Positions 25,701-35,985 of a stretch of 64,000 nucleotides of DNA are shown here, one piece after another. The stretch covers positions 434,001-498,000 of the forward strand of contig JAPXFQ010002747.1 of the NCBI GenBank assembly GCA_028564705.1, read 5' to 3'. Below the pieces are notes generated by a model. That model was not told the DNA's origin, did not search any database, and worked only from the letters and a program-made list of their open reading frames with translations. A program made the translations under genes and the position numbers. Source of the DNA: Apricaphanius iberus (lineage: Eukaryota > Chordata > Actinopteri > Cyprinodontiformes > Aphaniidae). Each line of letters starts with the position of its first letter. The stretch's first letter is position 1.

Positions 25701-28700
25701 GGGCCATGCGTTTGTAGAGTGGTTGTTTGGTTTCACCAATGTAGAGGTCCTTGCATTCTTCATTGCATTGGATTGCATACACCACGTCGCTTTTGTGTGC
25801 GTGTGGTGTTCTGTCCTTGGGATGTACTAGTCTCTATCTGAGTGTGTTGCTGGGTTTGAAATACACAGGGATACTGTGTTTGTTAAAAATCCTCCTGAGT
25901 TTTTCATAAATCCCAGACACATATGGAATGACTACATAGTTTCGTTTGTTTTCTTTTTCTTTTTCAACCACTTTGTTGGCTTTCCTTCTGGAACTAGCTG
26001 CAGTTTTCACAAAAGTCCAGCTGGGGTAACCACATGTTGTGAGGGTGTCTCTCACGTGCTTGCGTTCTTCCCCTTGGGCATGTGAGCTGGTGGGTATGTT
26101 ATCAGCTCTGTGTTGCAGGGTCCTGATAACACTAAGCTTGTGTTCCAGTGAGTGGTATGAGTCAAAAAGTAGGTATTGGTCTGTGTGTGTGGGTTTTTTG
26201 TATACCCCAATGTGGAGCCTTCTGTCCTTTCTCCTCCGGACGACACAATCTAAAAAGGGCAAACTATTGTCCTTGACATCTTCTCTGGTGAATTTGATGT
26301 TTCTGTCCACTGAGTTTATGTGTTCAGTAAAAGCTTGCACCCCTTTGGTTTTGATTTTAACCCATGTGTCATCTACGTATCTGAACCAGTGGCTAGGTGT
26401 TATTCCTTCAAAGGAGTTCAAAGCTCTGCACTCTACCTCCTCCATGTATAAATTTGCCACAATTGGAGAAACTGGTGAGCCCATGGCACAGCCGTGTTTC
26501 TGTCTATAAAACTTGCCATTGAACTGGAAATATGTGGTGTTCAGGCACAATTCCAGAAGTTGGAAAATGTGTTCTGGTTTGAGTTTTGTTCTTTTTTGGA
26601 GGGAGTTGTCCTGTGTAAGTCATTCTCTTACTTGGCCACAGTAAGAGAAGTAAGTCAGCTGCAGCCTATTCTTGCAATGGTGAGCGGCTTGCGGCGGTTT
26701 TAACAAGCGCAAACCATTGATAATTAAGGCCCACAGTCTTACTAAATAGTATTGGGATACGTATCACTAGATTCTTGCCAATACACATCCATAGTAGGCT
26801 CAGCTTGATAAAATTATTAAAACGCAAAATCATATGGGAGTATAGTCAAAATCTCTACCCTTGAATAAATTGATAGAATTTATACCTTATAACTGTTATA
26901 TCGTCCAATACTATGCCAAAAATAACTTTTTTTAAAATAAACTTCCGCCTTGTGAGCATCACTCACGTGGAAAGGCGGTGATGTCGTCTTTGAAGAGGCT
27001 TTGCGTTTCTCCGGTTTTGGCCATGAAACGTGTGAGGGCTCGTTCCACGTCTCTCCTCTGGGTGGCCGCCTTTTCTCGTACTACTTGGTAGTCAGACACG
27101 GGCTCTCTGAAAGTCTGCAGGATATCAGATGCCAAGTTATGACTTGATAAGCAGTTTTCTTCAGAGATAAGAATAATAAACTCTTTTGTTTTCAAAATCT
27201 AGCATCTGGCTCACAGGTGTTTTGATGTAGGTGTGAGGGTCTGGGAATTCTGGGAAGTGGCTGGGAATGTGAGACGGATGCGTCCGTTTCTGTCCGGCAG
27301 AGAGGGATTTAGGCGTCACCGGTGCATTCGTCACTGGAGCTTAAATAAAAATAGAAATGTATTTTTGGAGAATTTAAACAGCTGAATTAAAAAAAGTAGG
27401 TTAAAAAACATAACTTCTAACACACACACACAGAGAGTATAAATGTGCAACGGAAGCGTCCTTACGGGCAGTTATAACCATCCTCTGAGATCGCTTGGCA
27501 TACACAGGCAAGGTGTCGACGTTGAAACCTACAGCAACAAAAACGGTTTGATCATCATCAGATTTGAGTGTGGCACTAACAAGAAGCACATACTTCATGT
27601 CTGTGGTGTTCTTACCCATTTCAATGAGTGTCACCACGGCATCCGACAATGTCGGGACGCTCCTTGCTGTGTGTTCACAGTATGTTTTAGCACATCGACC
27701 TATTTCATTTATATCTTGGGGGGGAAAATATAAAAATAAATATTTTTTATTTTATACAACAAAGAAATAAGTACATTATTTCATATTGCTGTGCTTGAAC
27801 TCCTTGCCAGTTCTGAGTTTACTTGAGGGTTTATGTACAGTAAAGTGAATACTGAATCACTCTATATTTGTTCATATTATGCTTTTAATGAAAAAGACTG
27901 TCGTTCATGATTCTAAGTAGAACGAAACTTTAATATATAAAATATAAAAATGTTTCTTCTTATTAGAGTTTTTTTTAATCACATTATAGAAATTGCCTCA
28001 AAAAGAAAAAACCTTTTATTTAAATGGATATTAATGGACAACTAAATTAAACAATAGACACAAACAAGAATACCGTAAACTCCAGAACTTTTGAAGTCGG
28101 GAAAAAATACTTTTAATTATATTTCAATGCAAAACAGAATTTATACGTTTTTAACATTCATAGACGAAATTGAACACACCTATAAATAGTATCATTTTAG
28201 GGAACTTTTTCAGATTCCTATACCATCTAAAGTCAATGCTGTTTTTTTGCATCAACTGAAATATATATATATTTAAAAAAAATCACAATTTCACAAATCA
28301 CAAATGAGGAGAACTTTCCCCACGGATGTCGGTATATTTCCATTAAAATAAAATTTAACCAGGCACTTCTGATGCTGGGGGTCGATGTAGGGATCTGTGT
28401 GGGTTAATACACCCAATAACTGAACATTTTGACTTGCTTTCTTGTAATTTCGACATGACTGACCTTGGACTACAAAATCGCTGTGGGGGAGAAAAAATGG
28501 CGGCTTGACGAAATTGGTTACCCGGAAGTCCATTACCTTATTTGGCAGTTCAACAACAAATGCTGTGACATAATAGACGAGAAAACGTAACAGCGAATAG
28601 AGAAAACTAAACAGACTGAAAAATAGGACCAAACAAGAATTTAAAGATATAAACGCAGCACCAGAAGAGAATAAATGTAAGTTGTCTGCACTCCTAAACA

Positions 28701-29703
28701 CCCAAAAATACACATTTACATGCATTTAACGGCTAAAAAAGCTTTTCCATGATATGTCTCCTTTAAGGGTTAATTTTCACTTCACTTATTTTCTAGAAAG
28801 AGTAAATTAAAACATCATTTTTCAGGTTCCTTTAAACTCTCAGAACATGAGCACCAATTCTTTTGTACATTAGGTTAAATTTGAGGTTACGAACCCACGG
28901 GGCCCAGAATTCCTCCATGCTTGTTCCCTTTCCCCCTAATTCAGTCAGTTGCTTTAAAACTAGCCTGCTCACATTTTCAGAACCATGACAGAAGTGGCAA
29001 AGCGAATCAGATACTTGCTGAGCGCCCTGTTCCCTCACCTGCTTTATATTTAATTCCTTAGGGCTGAAGCGCTTCAGTGATATTCAAACACTATATATAT
29101 ATATATACACACACTTTTTTTTTCAAACAGTGCACAAAATGTTTCTACTTTTTGAGATGAAGTTCGCAGCCTCAGCTGAAGAATGCAGTTTTCATAGCAC
29201 TCATACTCACAGCTCTGCATCATCTCCGTGAGCGTCTCCACGGCAGCCTTCTCTGCGCTCTCGAAGCCGCTCTCGGTGAGTAGGGCGCTGACAACAACCT
29301 GCAGGGTTCGCCGCCGGGCCAGCTGGTAGTTCTCTGCAGGGCTAGAGGCTGCTTTAGCTCCACGCTGACAGAGCACAAGGAAACACAGGCTGAAATCGAC
29401 CACCTTTGAGAAGATGCTTTTATCCCCGAGGTGCTACATCTTTCTCATGACACATTCATAGGAACAGAGATTGAGTCAACCAAGCCTACTGCCCATAACG
29501 TAATGCAGTTTGCTCTGAACTGTTAAAAATATGATTGTTAAGGTACTAATCCTTGTTGATATGGTCATATGTTGAATAAATATGTATGTGAGCTAAAGCT
29601 AACTAGCTTAAACCCGGTTGTATTCTGCTCCATGACGAAATAGAGCGACACTTACCCCGCCTGAATTCAGTGACGTTCCCGATACTGCCGATGAATCCCC
29701 CAT
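19762..29703 (-). CDS. taf8: Transcription initiation factor TFIID subunit 8
   Basis: Eight coding exons on the minus strand: 29703-29656, 29364-29211, 27714-27616, 27528-27466, 27339-27215, 27114-26967, 22434-22292, 19902-19762 (921 nt, 306 aa; human 310). Every junction keeps phase. TAF8 pairs with TAF10 through a histone fold and brings TAF2 into TFIID, the general factor that recognises RNA polymerase II promoters. Visible: the histone fold (about residues 25-100) with NYQLARRRTLQVVVSALL and SVPTLSDAVVTLIEMGFNVD; a Pro-rich TAF2-binding stretch with HIPSHFPEFPDPHTYIKTP; SQRRDVERALTRFMAKTGET in slightly changed form; an acidic segment (EETDSSEQDDQTDSENAAG); and a basic C-terminal nuclear signal KKPKVRRKK (298-306). 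Intron 6 (4.5 kb) carries a Penelope element and a hAT element. It is convergent with cimap3 and tail-to-head with g0s2. Confidence 0.97.
19903..22291 (-). other. taf8 intron 7
   Basis: A 2.4 kb intron. Positions about 19990-20160 resemble a common teleost non-autonomous DNA-element end (CACACCTGGCCTAATTGATT, later CAGGACAGTGGGCCCTGAG). Positions 20630-20730 hold loosely repeated GCTAAC/GCTAGC motifs. The rest is unassigned. Confidence 0.5.
23380..23471. mobile_element. hAT-type transposon terminal fragment
   Basis: The stretch ATTAATTGATTAATCGAATC through TAGCTGCAGCCCTA resembles the right end of the widespread fish hAT repeats whose other strand begins TAGGGCTGCA. No matching left end was identified nearby, so this is a fragment. 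Confidence 0.5.
23695..24330. mobile_element. Non-autonomous hAT transposon with 8-bp target duplication
   Basis: The left end is TAGGCCTGGGCGGTAT and the right end is ATACCGCCCACCCCTA, so the termini are inverted repeats with few mismatches. The flanking eight bases are identical on both sides: GTCCTGAT at 23687-23694 and at 24331-24338. An 8-bp duplication with TAGG/CCTA-type ends is characteristic of hAT elements. The 636-bp interior has no transposase and holds secondary inverted runs of the type ACCGGT and TACCG. Confidence 0.88.
25100..26615 (-). mobile_element. Penelope-like element (RT + GIY-YIG endonuclease), 5'-truncated
   Basis: On the minus strand one frame runs from about 26615 to 25384. 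It carries reverse-transcriptase motifs GCAMGSPVSPIVANLYME and RYVDDTW (catalytic YVDD), then KKPTHTDQYL. After a linker comes a GIY-YIG endonuclease start: VVYAIQC, DLYIGETKQPLYKRM and a downstream AQHRR. The two parts are in the same frame and are separated only by one amber codon (TAG, plus positions 25834-25836). The N-terminal RT motifs are missing, so the copy is 5'-truncated. The 3' end (about 25100-25380) holds a duplicated TTCACCTCTTATCCAAGAGG. The order RT then GIY-YIG identifies Penelope-like retroelements (Neptune/Poseidon type likely). It lies in taf8 intron 6 in the same orientation as the gene. Confidence 0.92.
25163..25207. repeat. Direct repeat of a 21-bp near-palindrome at the Penelope 3' end
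   Basis: TTCACCTCTTATCCAAGAGG plus C occurs twice head to tail, starting at about 25164 and 25185. Each copy contains CCTCTT...AAGAGG and can form a small hairpin. Confidence 0.85.
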
Positions 29704-29729
29704 CTGCAGTTCTAGTTCGCTTCTTTCGC

Positions 29730-29850
29730 TAAACAGATTTACAAAACTATTTTTACTCCTCCAACTTGCACGTAGCCATCGATAGTAAACACCACAATGC
29801 TAATTACGGACGTCATTTCCGTCACCCAGCGGAAGTTGAATCTTCCTGCA
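29730..29850 (-). promoter_or_regulatory. Probable taf8 core promoter
   Basis: Upstream of the taf8 start codon, 29809-29836 contains a CRE-like GACGTCA (29809-29815), an ATTTCCG and a GCGGAAGT, both ETS-type cores. Such clusters without a TATA box are typical of broadly expressed genes. The motif calls are by eye. Confidence 0.45.
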
Positions 29851-30859
29851 TTTTACCTAAGTCTGCCATCTAGTGCTCATTCATTATATGACACATCTTA
29901 TTTTCTTTCATTTGTTTCAACTTTTCAATGAACAAACTGTAACCAAGAAGGGGGAGAATCGATATTATGTGGTTTTAAAACATTTTTTACTCCTTATGAG
30001 ACTAAAATCTGTGTTTTACTTATATGAAAAAACCTGTTAAATATGAATAGAATGTTTTTTTGTTTTGCTTATATTACTTTATCGCACATGTGTATATGCT
30101 AAACAAAAACTGAATACAGACATTCACCAAGAAAATGGATTACAGTGATGTGCTGGCTTGATATCTGTAGGAATGATGTTTAAAATCTTGTTATGACACT
30201 GAACAGTTTTGTCTCTAAATTACTTATCTATTTTGAACCATCTAGACCAATCATATTAGAGACTCTACCTTGGGATTTTAAACCAGAAGGAAATCAAAGT
30301 TGACAGCATTTTGTCGCTATTCTCTTGGAAACAAATCTCTACAACGTGCGATTTGCAGATACTGTTGACTTCTTTAAATCAGGAGTAAATATGTTTATCA
30401 CATTATCTAATCAATTCCTAAAATAATTTTCTCTTGCCTTAAATTTTATTATCAAAGGTTATTTTATATTTTATTTAAAATTTTTGGTATTTTGTTTAAA
30501 TTGGCCCACAGAAAAAAGAAAAACATATTTCAGAAATTCTTAGAATTTTGCTTGCAGAAGAAAAGCTGTTTATTACTGTACAAAACACATAAACATTCAA
30601 AGTTCTTTCTTGAACATTCAGTACGAGTTTTCTGTTTGAATCTGCTGTCCAGCAGCCTGACATTACTGTATCCTGCAGTTTTTCACCCTTAAAGTTCACC
30701 GTAATATGTTGCCAACAACAGGGGCAAACTGCATTGTCAACCACAAAACAAATAAATTAATGCCGAAAAGTGAATCAGTTTAATGTAGTGATAGGATTTA
30801 TCACTACTGCCATCAGCAACCTTTTCTGCAGAGTCCATTTCTGAGAAACAAGAGTTTCC
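29851..30859. other. taf8-g0s2 intergenic region and g0s2 3' UTR
   Basis: About 1 kb of AT-rich sequence with no gene. The part nearest 30859 should be the 3' UTR of g0s2 on the minus strand. No repeats of known type were recognised. Confidence 0.5.
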
Positions 30860-31210
30860 CTAAGATGCATGTAAACGGTTGGCTAAGCTTCTCTGCAAAC
30901 AGGTCCCCGGATGTTTGACCTTTGCCTCAGTGAGTACGGCTTCCCTCACATCTTCAGCTTCAGAATGAACAGAAGTGGTGTCAGCTTTTGGCACGTCTTT
31001 CTTTTTCATTTTTTCAGCTAAAAGTTCTGCCAGTTCTTCCTCTATGTTGTGATCCTCAACAAAGGGCAGGAAAATCATCTCCACCATTCCACCGACCATT
31101 CCGAGGATAGCCAGAGTGGAGCCGAGCATGTAGATCTTTAACATGCTCCTGGTAGGCCGCTGTCTTAGCAGATCCTTGGCGAAAGGAATGATGTCAATTA
31201 TGTTTTCCAT
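30860..31210 (-). CDS. g0s2: G0/G1 switch protein 2
   Basis: One uninterrupted coding exon gives 116 aa (human 103). G0S2 is a small lipid-droplet and mitochondria-associated protein that inhibits adipose triglyceride lipase (ATGL/PNPLA2) and so restrains lipolysis. The protein begins MENIIDIIPFAKDLLRQ and has one hydrophobic stretch (about residues 25-48: IYMLGSTLAILGMVGGMVEM), the segment known to contact ATGL. It then has a charged tail (EEELAELLAEKMKKKDVPK) and ends LANRLHAS, matching the mammalian SNRQHAS end. The start was chosen because the family begins with MEt-type residues followed by the IPFAK block. An upstream non-coding exon is supported by splice sites. Orthology is strengthened by camk1g lying nearby, as in human 1q32. 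Confidence 0.93.
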   Translation of the reverse strand: MENIIDIIPFAKDLLRQRPTRSMLKIYMLGSTLAILGMVGGMVEMIFLPFVEDHNIEEELAELLAEKMKKKDVPKADTTSVHSEAEDVREAVLTEAKVKHPGTCLQRSLANRLHAS

Positions 31211-31430
31211 ACTTGAATGTTTGATGACCCTGCTGAAAAAATAAAACAAGAAAAAAAACATGTAGAGATGTTCTGTCTGAGAAAGAAAATCCCAAAAAAA
31301 TTTCAACGTTTTAGAAATAAAGGAGCTGAGCCAAAAACTCACCTTGAAGCACGTACCAATGTCTTGATTTCCTCCAAGCGTTTGGCTTAATCAGGCATTT
31401 GATGGTGGAAAGGCGAGAGCAAATCCTGCA
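31211..31430 (-). other. g0s2 5' UTR with a 110-bp intron
   Basis: On the minus strand a good acceptor (TTTTTTCAG, exon from 31232) precedes the ATG at 31210. A donor AAG|GTGAGT sits at 31343/31342, giving an intron at 31342-31233. The first non-coding exon therefore begins somewhere upstream of 31343. This matches the two-exon layout of mammalian G0S2, in which the CDS is confined to exon 2. Confidence 0.6.
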
Positions 31431-33406
31431 ATTTAAGCACGAGAAGAGCCAGGTCAGCCCCCTCAGACATGATGAATATTCATGAGGCTGTGGTACTGCA
31501 GTCATTTTTTTGGGGGAGATATTCACTTTTTGTTTGTGTCAAAGGGTATGGAGTTGCAGAGCAAGAAGTAAAACACTCCTTGTGCGTGATGCTGTGCATG
31601 TGACATCACATTTGCTCAGAAGCAGTTACAGTAAACAGCCTGGTGTGTAGACAATCAAAGACAATAGGGTTTTGGTATATCCATAAATACTGATACAATC
31701 TAAACAACATGTGTGGTTGATTTGCATTGGGTGAGTTGTAACTATGCACATGGTCTTCCTCAGGTGAGCTTGAACAATGTCCAATTAAAGTCTGTGCAGC
31801 TGAGAAAAGTCACTCCCACGTATTGACTTACAAAGATTGTTTGGTTATACAAGGAATACCCCTTATTGAACACTTGTAGATAAGTTTTACCACCAGATAA
31901 GGTTTAACACAATTCTCTGGATCATGCAGTCCTGTGCTGCTCTGGCCCCTGCACTCCTGCAAACCGTCTGACCTGTGAGTGGACACAGTAAGAGACTGCA
32001 GTGTGCTTGTAAGTACGTGCATGTGTGTGTGCAATCTATGGCTCAAACTCCCTGCCCTTCGACCCAGATTTTGCTGCACGTGACAAAGGGGTGAAGTAAG
32101 GCAAGTGAGTTGGGTAATGTGTCTGCTCTTTGTCACAGAGTGCCATGTGTCATGCACACAAACTGAAACGGACTGCACTTCAGAACACACATTAGGGCTG
32201 AATCAACATCTGCACGCCAGATGATGCACGCTTCGCACTGTAGCTTTTAGTCCAGTTGGATTTTAAGTCACCCTGACGGATCCAGGGTGGCCAGTGGCTG
32301 CTCTTCTGTTGCGGGGTCTCCTCAGATGTCCAGTCAGAAAATGGCTGATAAATTAAACATATACAAGGTCTAAATGGCTCTATGTTAGAGCAGGAGCACC
32401 GTATACTGAGGTAAATGTCCTCGATGCAGTTCTTTCAGGTTAAACTATCAACCCTAGTCATTTACTCTATATACAGTCATCAACAAATTAGAAAATGTGT
32501 TCTGATGAGCCTTGTTTCTCTGATTAAACTAACTATTGAAAACATCTTCTTTAAATGCTAGGAAATTGCAGCATCAATATAGCAAATTTCATGCAAGAGT
32601 GTAAATGAAAGCAAATTCTCTGTTAAAGATGTCTAATTGATTGACAATGTCAACATGCTGGAAAGAACATACAAAAAGAACTTTTTAAAAGATTAGGATA
32701 TAGAACAATAACATCTCCTTGGAGGAAAATTCAATCTCTATCTTTTCAGTAATTCAGACCAACAGATAAACTCAAAAGAACATTTTAAATAAAAACACAA
32801 ACAATTATACGCAGAGCCTGTCCACTTATTACCAAACTAATGTCCTAAAACAAGGCATTACCACATTGTTAACAAAATGTAACTGATCCATGCTGAGCAG
32901 AAAAGAAGACGGAAACTAATGATGCGCTCTATTGACCTCGGAAGTCAGGGTTGGGTTTGGTGTCGCGCCTGGGGAAACAGTGTTCTAGTTAACACAGTCG
33001 GATAAGTGGGATTCCAATATGGTAATGCCCAGGTTCCTTTAGTTTTAATACCTCTTGAAAACATTTTTCAAGCAATACCTTCCATATACAATCAGCACTT
33101 TTATTTTGTTAAGTTTAGACTTGCAGGCTCTACATGTATGATGGACTTTAGACACATTTTTACTAGTCTGTCCTATAAAATATAAATTTTTCCATCACAG
33201 CTACTATTGTTAATGTGAGGAGCCATACTCAAAGTCAGATCAAAAGAAAATCTCAGACGTTCCGAGTAGGAAATCCGATTTCACAGGGCGTGTCACTACC
33301 CTATCCATACCAGAAATCGGATCTGTGCAACACGTGCAAATCTTATGTCACTTCCTGCCTTTGCCATCATGGCAACGTTTTGACAGTCTGGTTGTTTTGT
33401 TACTAA
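31431..33406. other. Gene-free region upstream of g0s2
   Basis: About 2 kb with no recognisable gene. Positions 32474-32720 look like the worn end of a Tc1/mariner-type repeat (TACAGTCATCAACAAATTAG). The remainder is unassigned. Confidence 0.45.
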
Positions 33407-33884
33407 GGCTACATTCACACTGCAGGTCTTAATGCTCAATTCCGATTTTTTTGATCAAATCCTATTTTTTTGTATGGTCGTTTACACTACAGATAAGATG
33501 CGACAGCAAACGCGCTCCAGTGCGAACGTTTCACGGCTCCAAAGCGCCCCGCATGCGCAGAAGAAGATGAGACGTCACCATAGTACGTCACACACAACGC
33601 GCTCTGTTTATGGAAGTAAAAATGGCGGCTACAGATGTAAGCATTTTTACACCAGTCTATCAATTCTTGCATAGTTGGTACCGACAGAATTTTGGCAAAT
33701 TAATTAGAGAAAGAATGACCACAACAAAAAGGAGAGCTCGTGCTTTAACAATGGCCTTGTTTGGAGCAGTGGCTTCTACCTCCGTGTTTTGTCCAGCGCT
33801 GATTATTGACGTCACTGACATGAGACTTAAAAGACGGATTTAAAGCGACATGGCAGTTCAGACCTCAGCCGCTTTCAAAAACAT

Positions 33885-34956
33885 CAGGGGCCGTATTCAC
33901 AAATTGAAGACAATTTTATGGTGATTGCAGGTATGCCGGGGGTGCACAAAGAAGAAAACGTGCACGTCTTCTAATTTATGCAACATATGTAGGGATGCCT
34001 ATATGACGGACATTGCCTACCTGTTGCAGCAGCATCCTTTTTATAAGCGCCATTCTCGAGCCGACACTGGGACTGTAGAGAATACCATCTCTTCTCACAG
34101 TCTTCTGCCGTTTGAGAAACCACTGGATACGATGTATTTATGTTTCTGCTAATTTCCACCCATGCCTCCCTTTTCTTCTTATTCATAATCCCGGCTCCAA
34201 ATCGCCCTTTGAGGACTGTCCTCCTCTCCATTACCAACTGTGCCAGTAGTAATAATTGGTCCTGCGACCAGTTAGGTTTCCTTGTTCTTTTCTCGCCACT
34301 TATTTTCAGTTCACAAGGTGCTTTTCACGGTAGTGAGGGGGTCTATTTAAGATGTGGCTGATGTGCTCATTAGACAGCCTAATTGTTTACAGCCTACTTG
34401 CAATAACTCCCTTAATATGATGCATCCATCCATCCATTATCTATACGGCTTTCATCCAATTCAGGGTCGCATGGAAGGGGGGGTGGAGCTTATCCCAGGT
34501 ATCAGCAGGCGTTAGGCAGGGTACTATGATGCATTTCACGTTTTTTCGTTTTTTTAAACTTCACTCTCTCTGTAAGTGGGCTATTGTGTGTAAGTTGTAT
34601 AAAGTGTCAGTCTAGTGGCCGACTTAAAGATGTCATCATGCATTATCTCTGCTATTTGCGCTGTTCATAATTACGCTTTTATCGACGTTTAAGTTGTCCA
34701 TTTCCTGGTTTCACATGTGTCATTCAACAACCAATCACACTGCTGTCCGTCCATTTACTCATGCATAGGAAATGACGTTTTCCATAGCAACGGGACGTCA
34801 CTCTTAACTTACTTTTAGGGATTTGTCCTACGTGAAAGTAGCTCTTAGTGCGTTTGTGAATAGGGTTTAGACAACAACTCCTACGTAAGACCTTTTAGCG
34901 CGAGTTAGGAGTAACACCTAGCAGTAAGATAAGAGTCTTTGTGAATACGGCCCCTG
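33885..34956 (-). mobile_element. Inner ISL2EU/Harbinger-like element encoding a Myb/SANT-like protein
   Basis: Termini CAGGGGCCGTATTCACAAA and TTTGTGAATACGGCCCCTG are perfect 19-bp inverted repeats, flanked by AT on both sides (33883-33884, 34957-34958), which fits the 2-bp duplication of ISL2EU. The minus strand, from about 34320 to 33971, reads EKRTRKPNWSQDQ, LLLLAQLVMERRTVLKGRF, KKREAWVEISRNIN and AEDCEKRWYSLQ. This is the Myb/SANT-like DNA-binding protein that accompanies Harbinger-type transposases. No transposase or nuclease frame is present, so the element is a deletion derivative. Confidence 0.78.
34424..34531. repeat. Short CATCCATCCATC / AGGCGGGGTAC-type repeat
   Basis: The block with ATCCATCCATCCATTATCTA, GGGTCGCATGGAAGGGGG and AGGCAGGGTAC is a pattern widespread in teleost genomes. 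A second worn copy lies at about 60670-60780. The copy here lies inside the inner Harbinger-like element. Confidence 0.55.
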
Positions 34957-35116
34957 ATATGTATTGAATTCATTACCACATACTGAAGTGACCTGGGTCG
35001 GATTTGAAAAAATCTGATTTGTGCCGTTCAGACCTCCAGAAAAAGACCAGATATGGGTCGCATAGGGGCAAAAAAGTCGGATTTCATGCGCTTTCATCTG
35101 CGGTGTGAACGTAGCC

Positions 35117-35925
35117 TAATACTAACATTTGAGGAGCATTACCTAACCCTAACTACACTATTATCTTAATCCATATATTGGAGAACCAGTGCCTAAACCT
35201 AATTTGATCTTCCTATTGTAAAATACTTTGAGCAGAAGTAGACGCGTTTCACAAGTGGATGGTAACAATAGGGTTTCCTGTACGGATTTGGTAGCCACAG
35301 GGTGTTCCAGTTGATTTTTCCCACTTGGAAGTCGGAAGTTCCGTGTACAAATAGAATGCACCACAAGCATCACTAATTTAGAGGAAGAAGTTGTACCATC
35401 CCAGGCATTTATCTTTCCCCAAGAATGTTAATGAATTAAAATATTGGCGCTGACCACTTTCATGACTGCATTGGGTTTTAAATCAAACTCGACAGCATTA
35501 GGATATCTTGCTGCAGGCCAACTGCCTTGTTATCTGGAGGGAAGCATGTCGGCTACTTGCTCGATAGGTGAAATCAAAAAAAATTATGGAGATAGTTGAG
35601 AAAAAAACAGTTGTGGTGTGTCTTTTTGTGTGCAGTTTTAAAGAAATGGCTCTGCTACACAAACTTGTCTCTCTGCACACTGTTGTAAGTCTGTTCTCAT
35701 CTTTCAGCTTGGTCTGCTGTCCACAATGCTCACCACGTCATCATAGGCCCTCCTTATTAGCATTCAAAACCTAGAAAAAAAAAATCCCTGTTAAACAAAC
35801 CCCAACATCGAATTATTATTTTGCACAAAATAACTTTCTTTGACTAATATACTAAATACAAATGTTAAATTATCAAATTTTTATAAACGACTCCACAACT
35901 GGATGACTTACCATAGACACTGGTG
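35117..35925. other. Unassigned spacer between nested-transposon clusters
   Basis: About 800 bp of AT-rich sequence between the Harbinger nest and the SINE/MITE nest. No coding similarity or terminal repeat was recognised. Confidence 0.45.
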
Positions 35926-35985
35926 CAGTTTTTTGCTGGGAACTTAGAGGGTTAGAAAGTTTTGGGTTCAAGTCCTGGCCAGGAT
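35926..35985 (+). repeat. tRNA-like SINE-type fragment interrupted by a MITE
   Basis: TTTGGGTTCAAGTCCTGGCC contains a perfect B box (GGTTCAAGTCC, 35965-35975), preceded by a weak A-box-like TTAGAGGGTTAG. The sequence resuming after the MITE at 36767 (TTTCTGTATGAAGC) resembles the TTTCTGTGTGGAG block that usually follows such B boxes in fish repeats, so the MITE appears to have landed inside it. Confidence 0.5.

Larger units (their letters stand above)
22435..26966 (-). other. taf8 intron 6
   Basis: A 4.5 kb intron that is mostly mobile DNA. A hAT-like stretch begins near 22494 (CCTGGGCGCTATGGCCTCAA). A second hAT-type end ends at about 23470 (TAGCTGCAGCCCTA). A complete non-autonomous hAT lies at 23695-24330, and a Penelope-like element at about 25100-26615. 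Confidence 0.6.
33407..35116. mobile_element. Outer Harbinger-like element with TAA target duplication
   Basis: The left end GGCTACATTCACACTGCAG and the right end (CTGCGGTGTGAACGTAGCC) are inverted repeats. Both are flanked by TAA (33404-33406 and 35117-35119). A 3-bp TAA/TTA duplication is the PIF/Harbinger signature. Subterminal inverted blocks (AATTCCGATTTTTTTGATC against AAAGTCGGATTTCATG) extend the symmetry. The interior is interrupted by a second element at about 33885-34956, so the native element is only about 640 bp and non-autonomous. Confidence 0.75.

Noticed and set aside
26039..26509. 156-codon plus-strand frame
   Set aside because: It is antisense to the Penelope RT frame, which carries the catalytic motifs.
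28291..28725. 144-codon minus-strand frame in taf8 intron 2
   Set aside because: It is hydrophobic and low-complexity, with no family signature; it lies inside an intron whose flanking exons join in phase.
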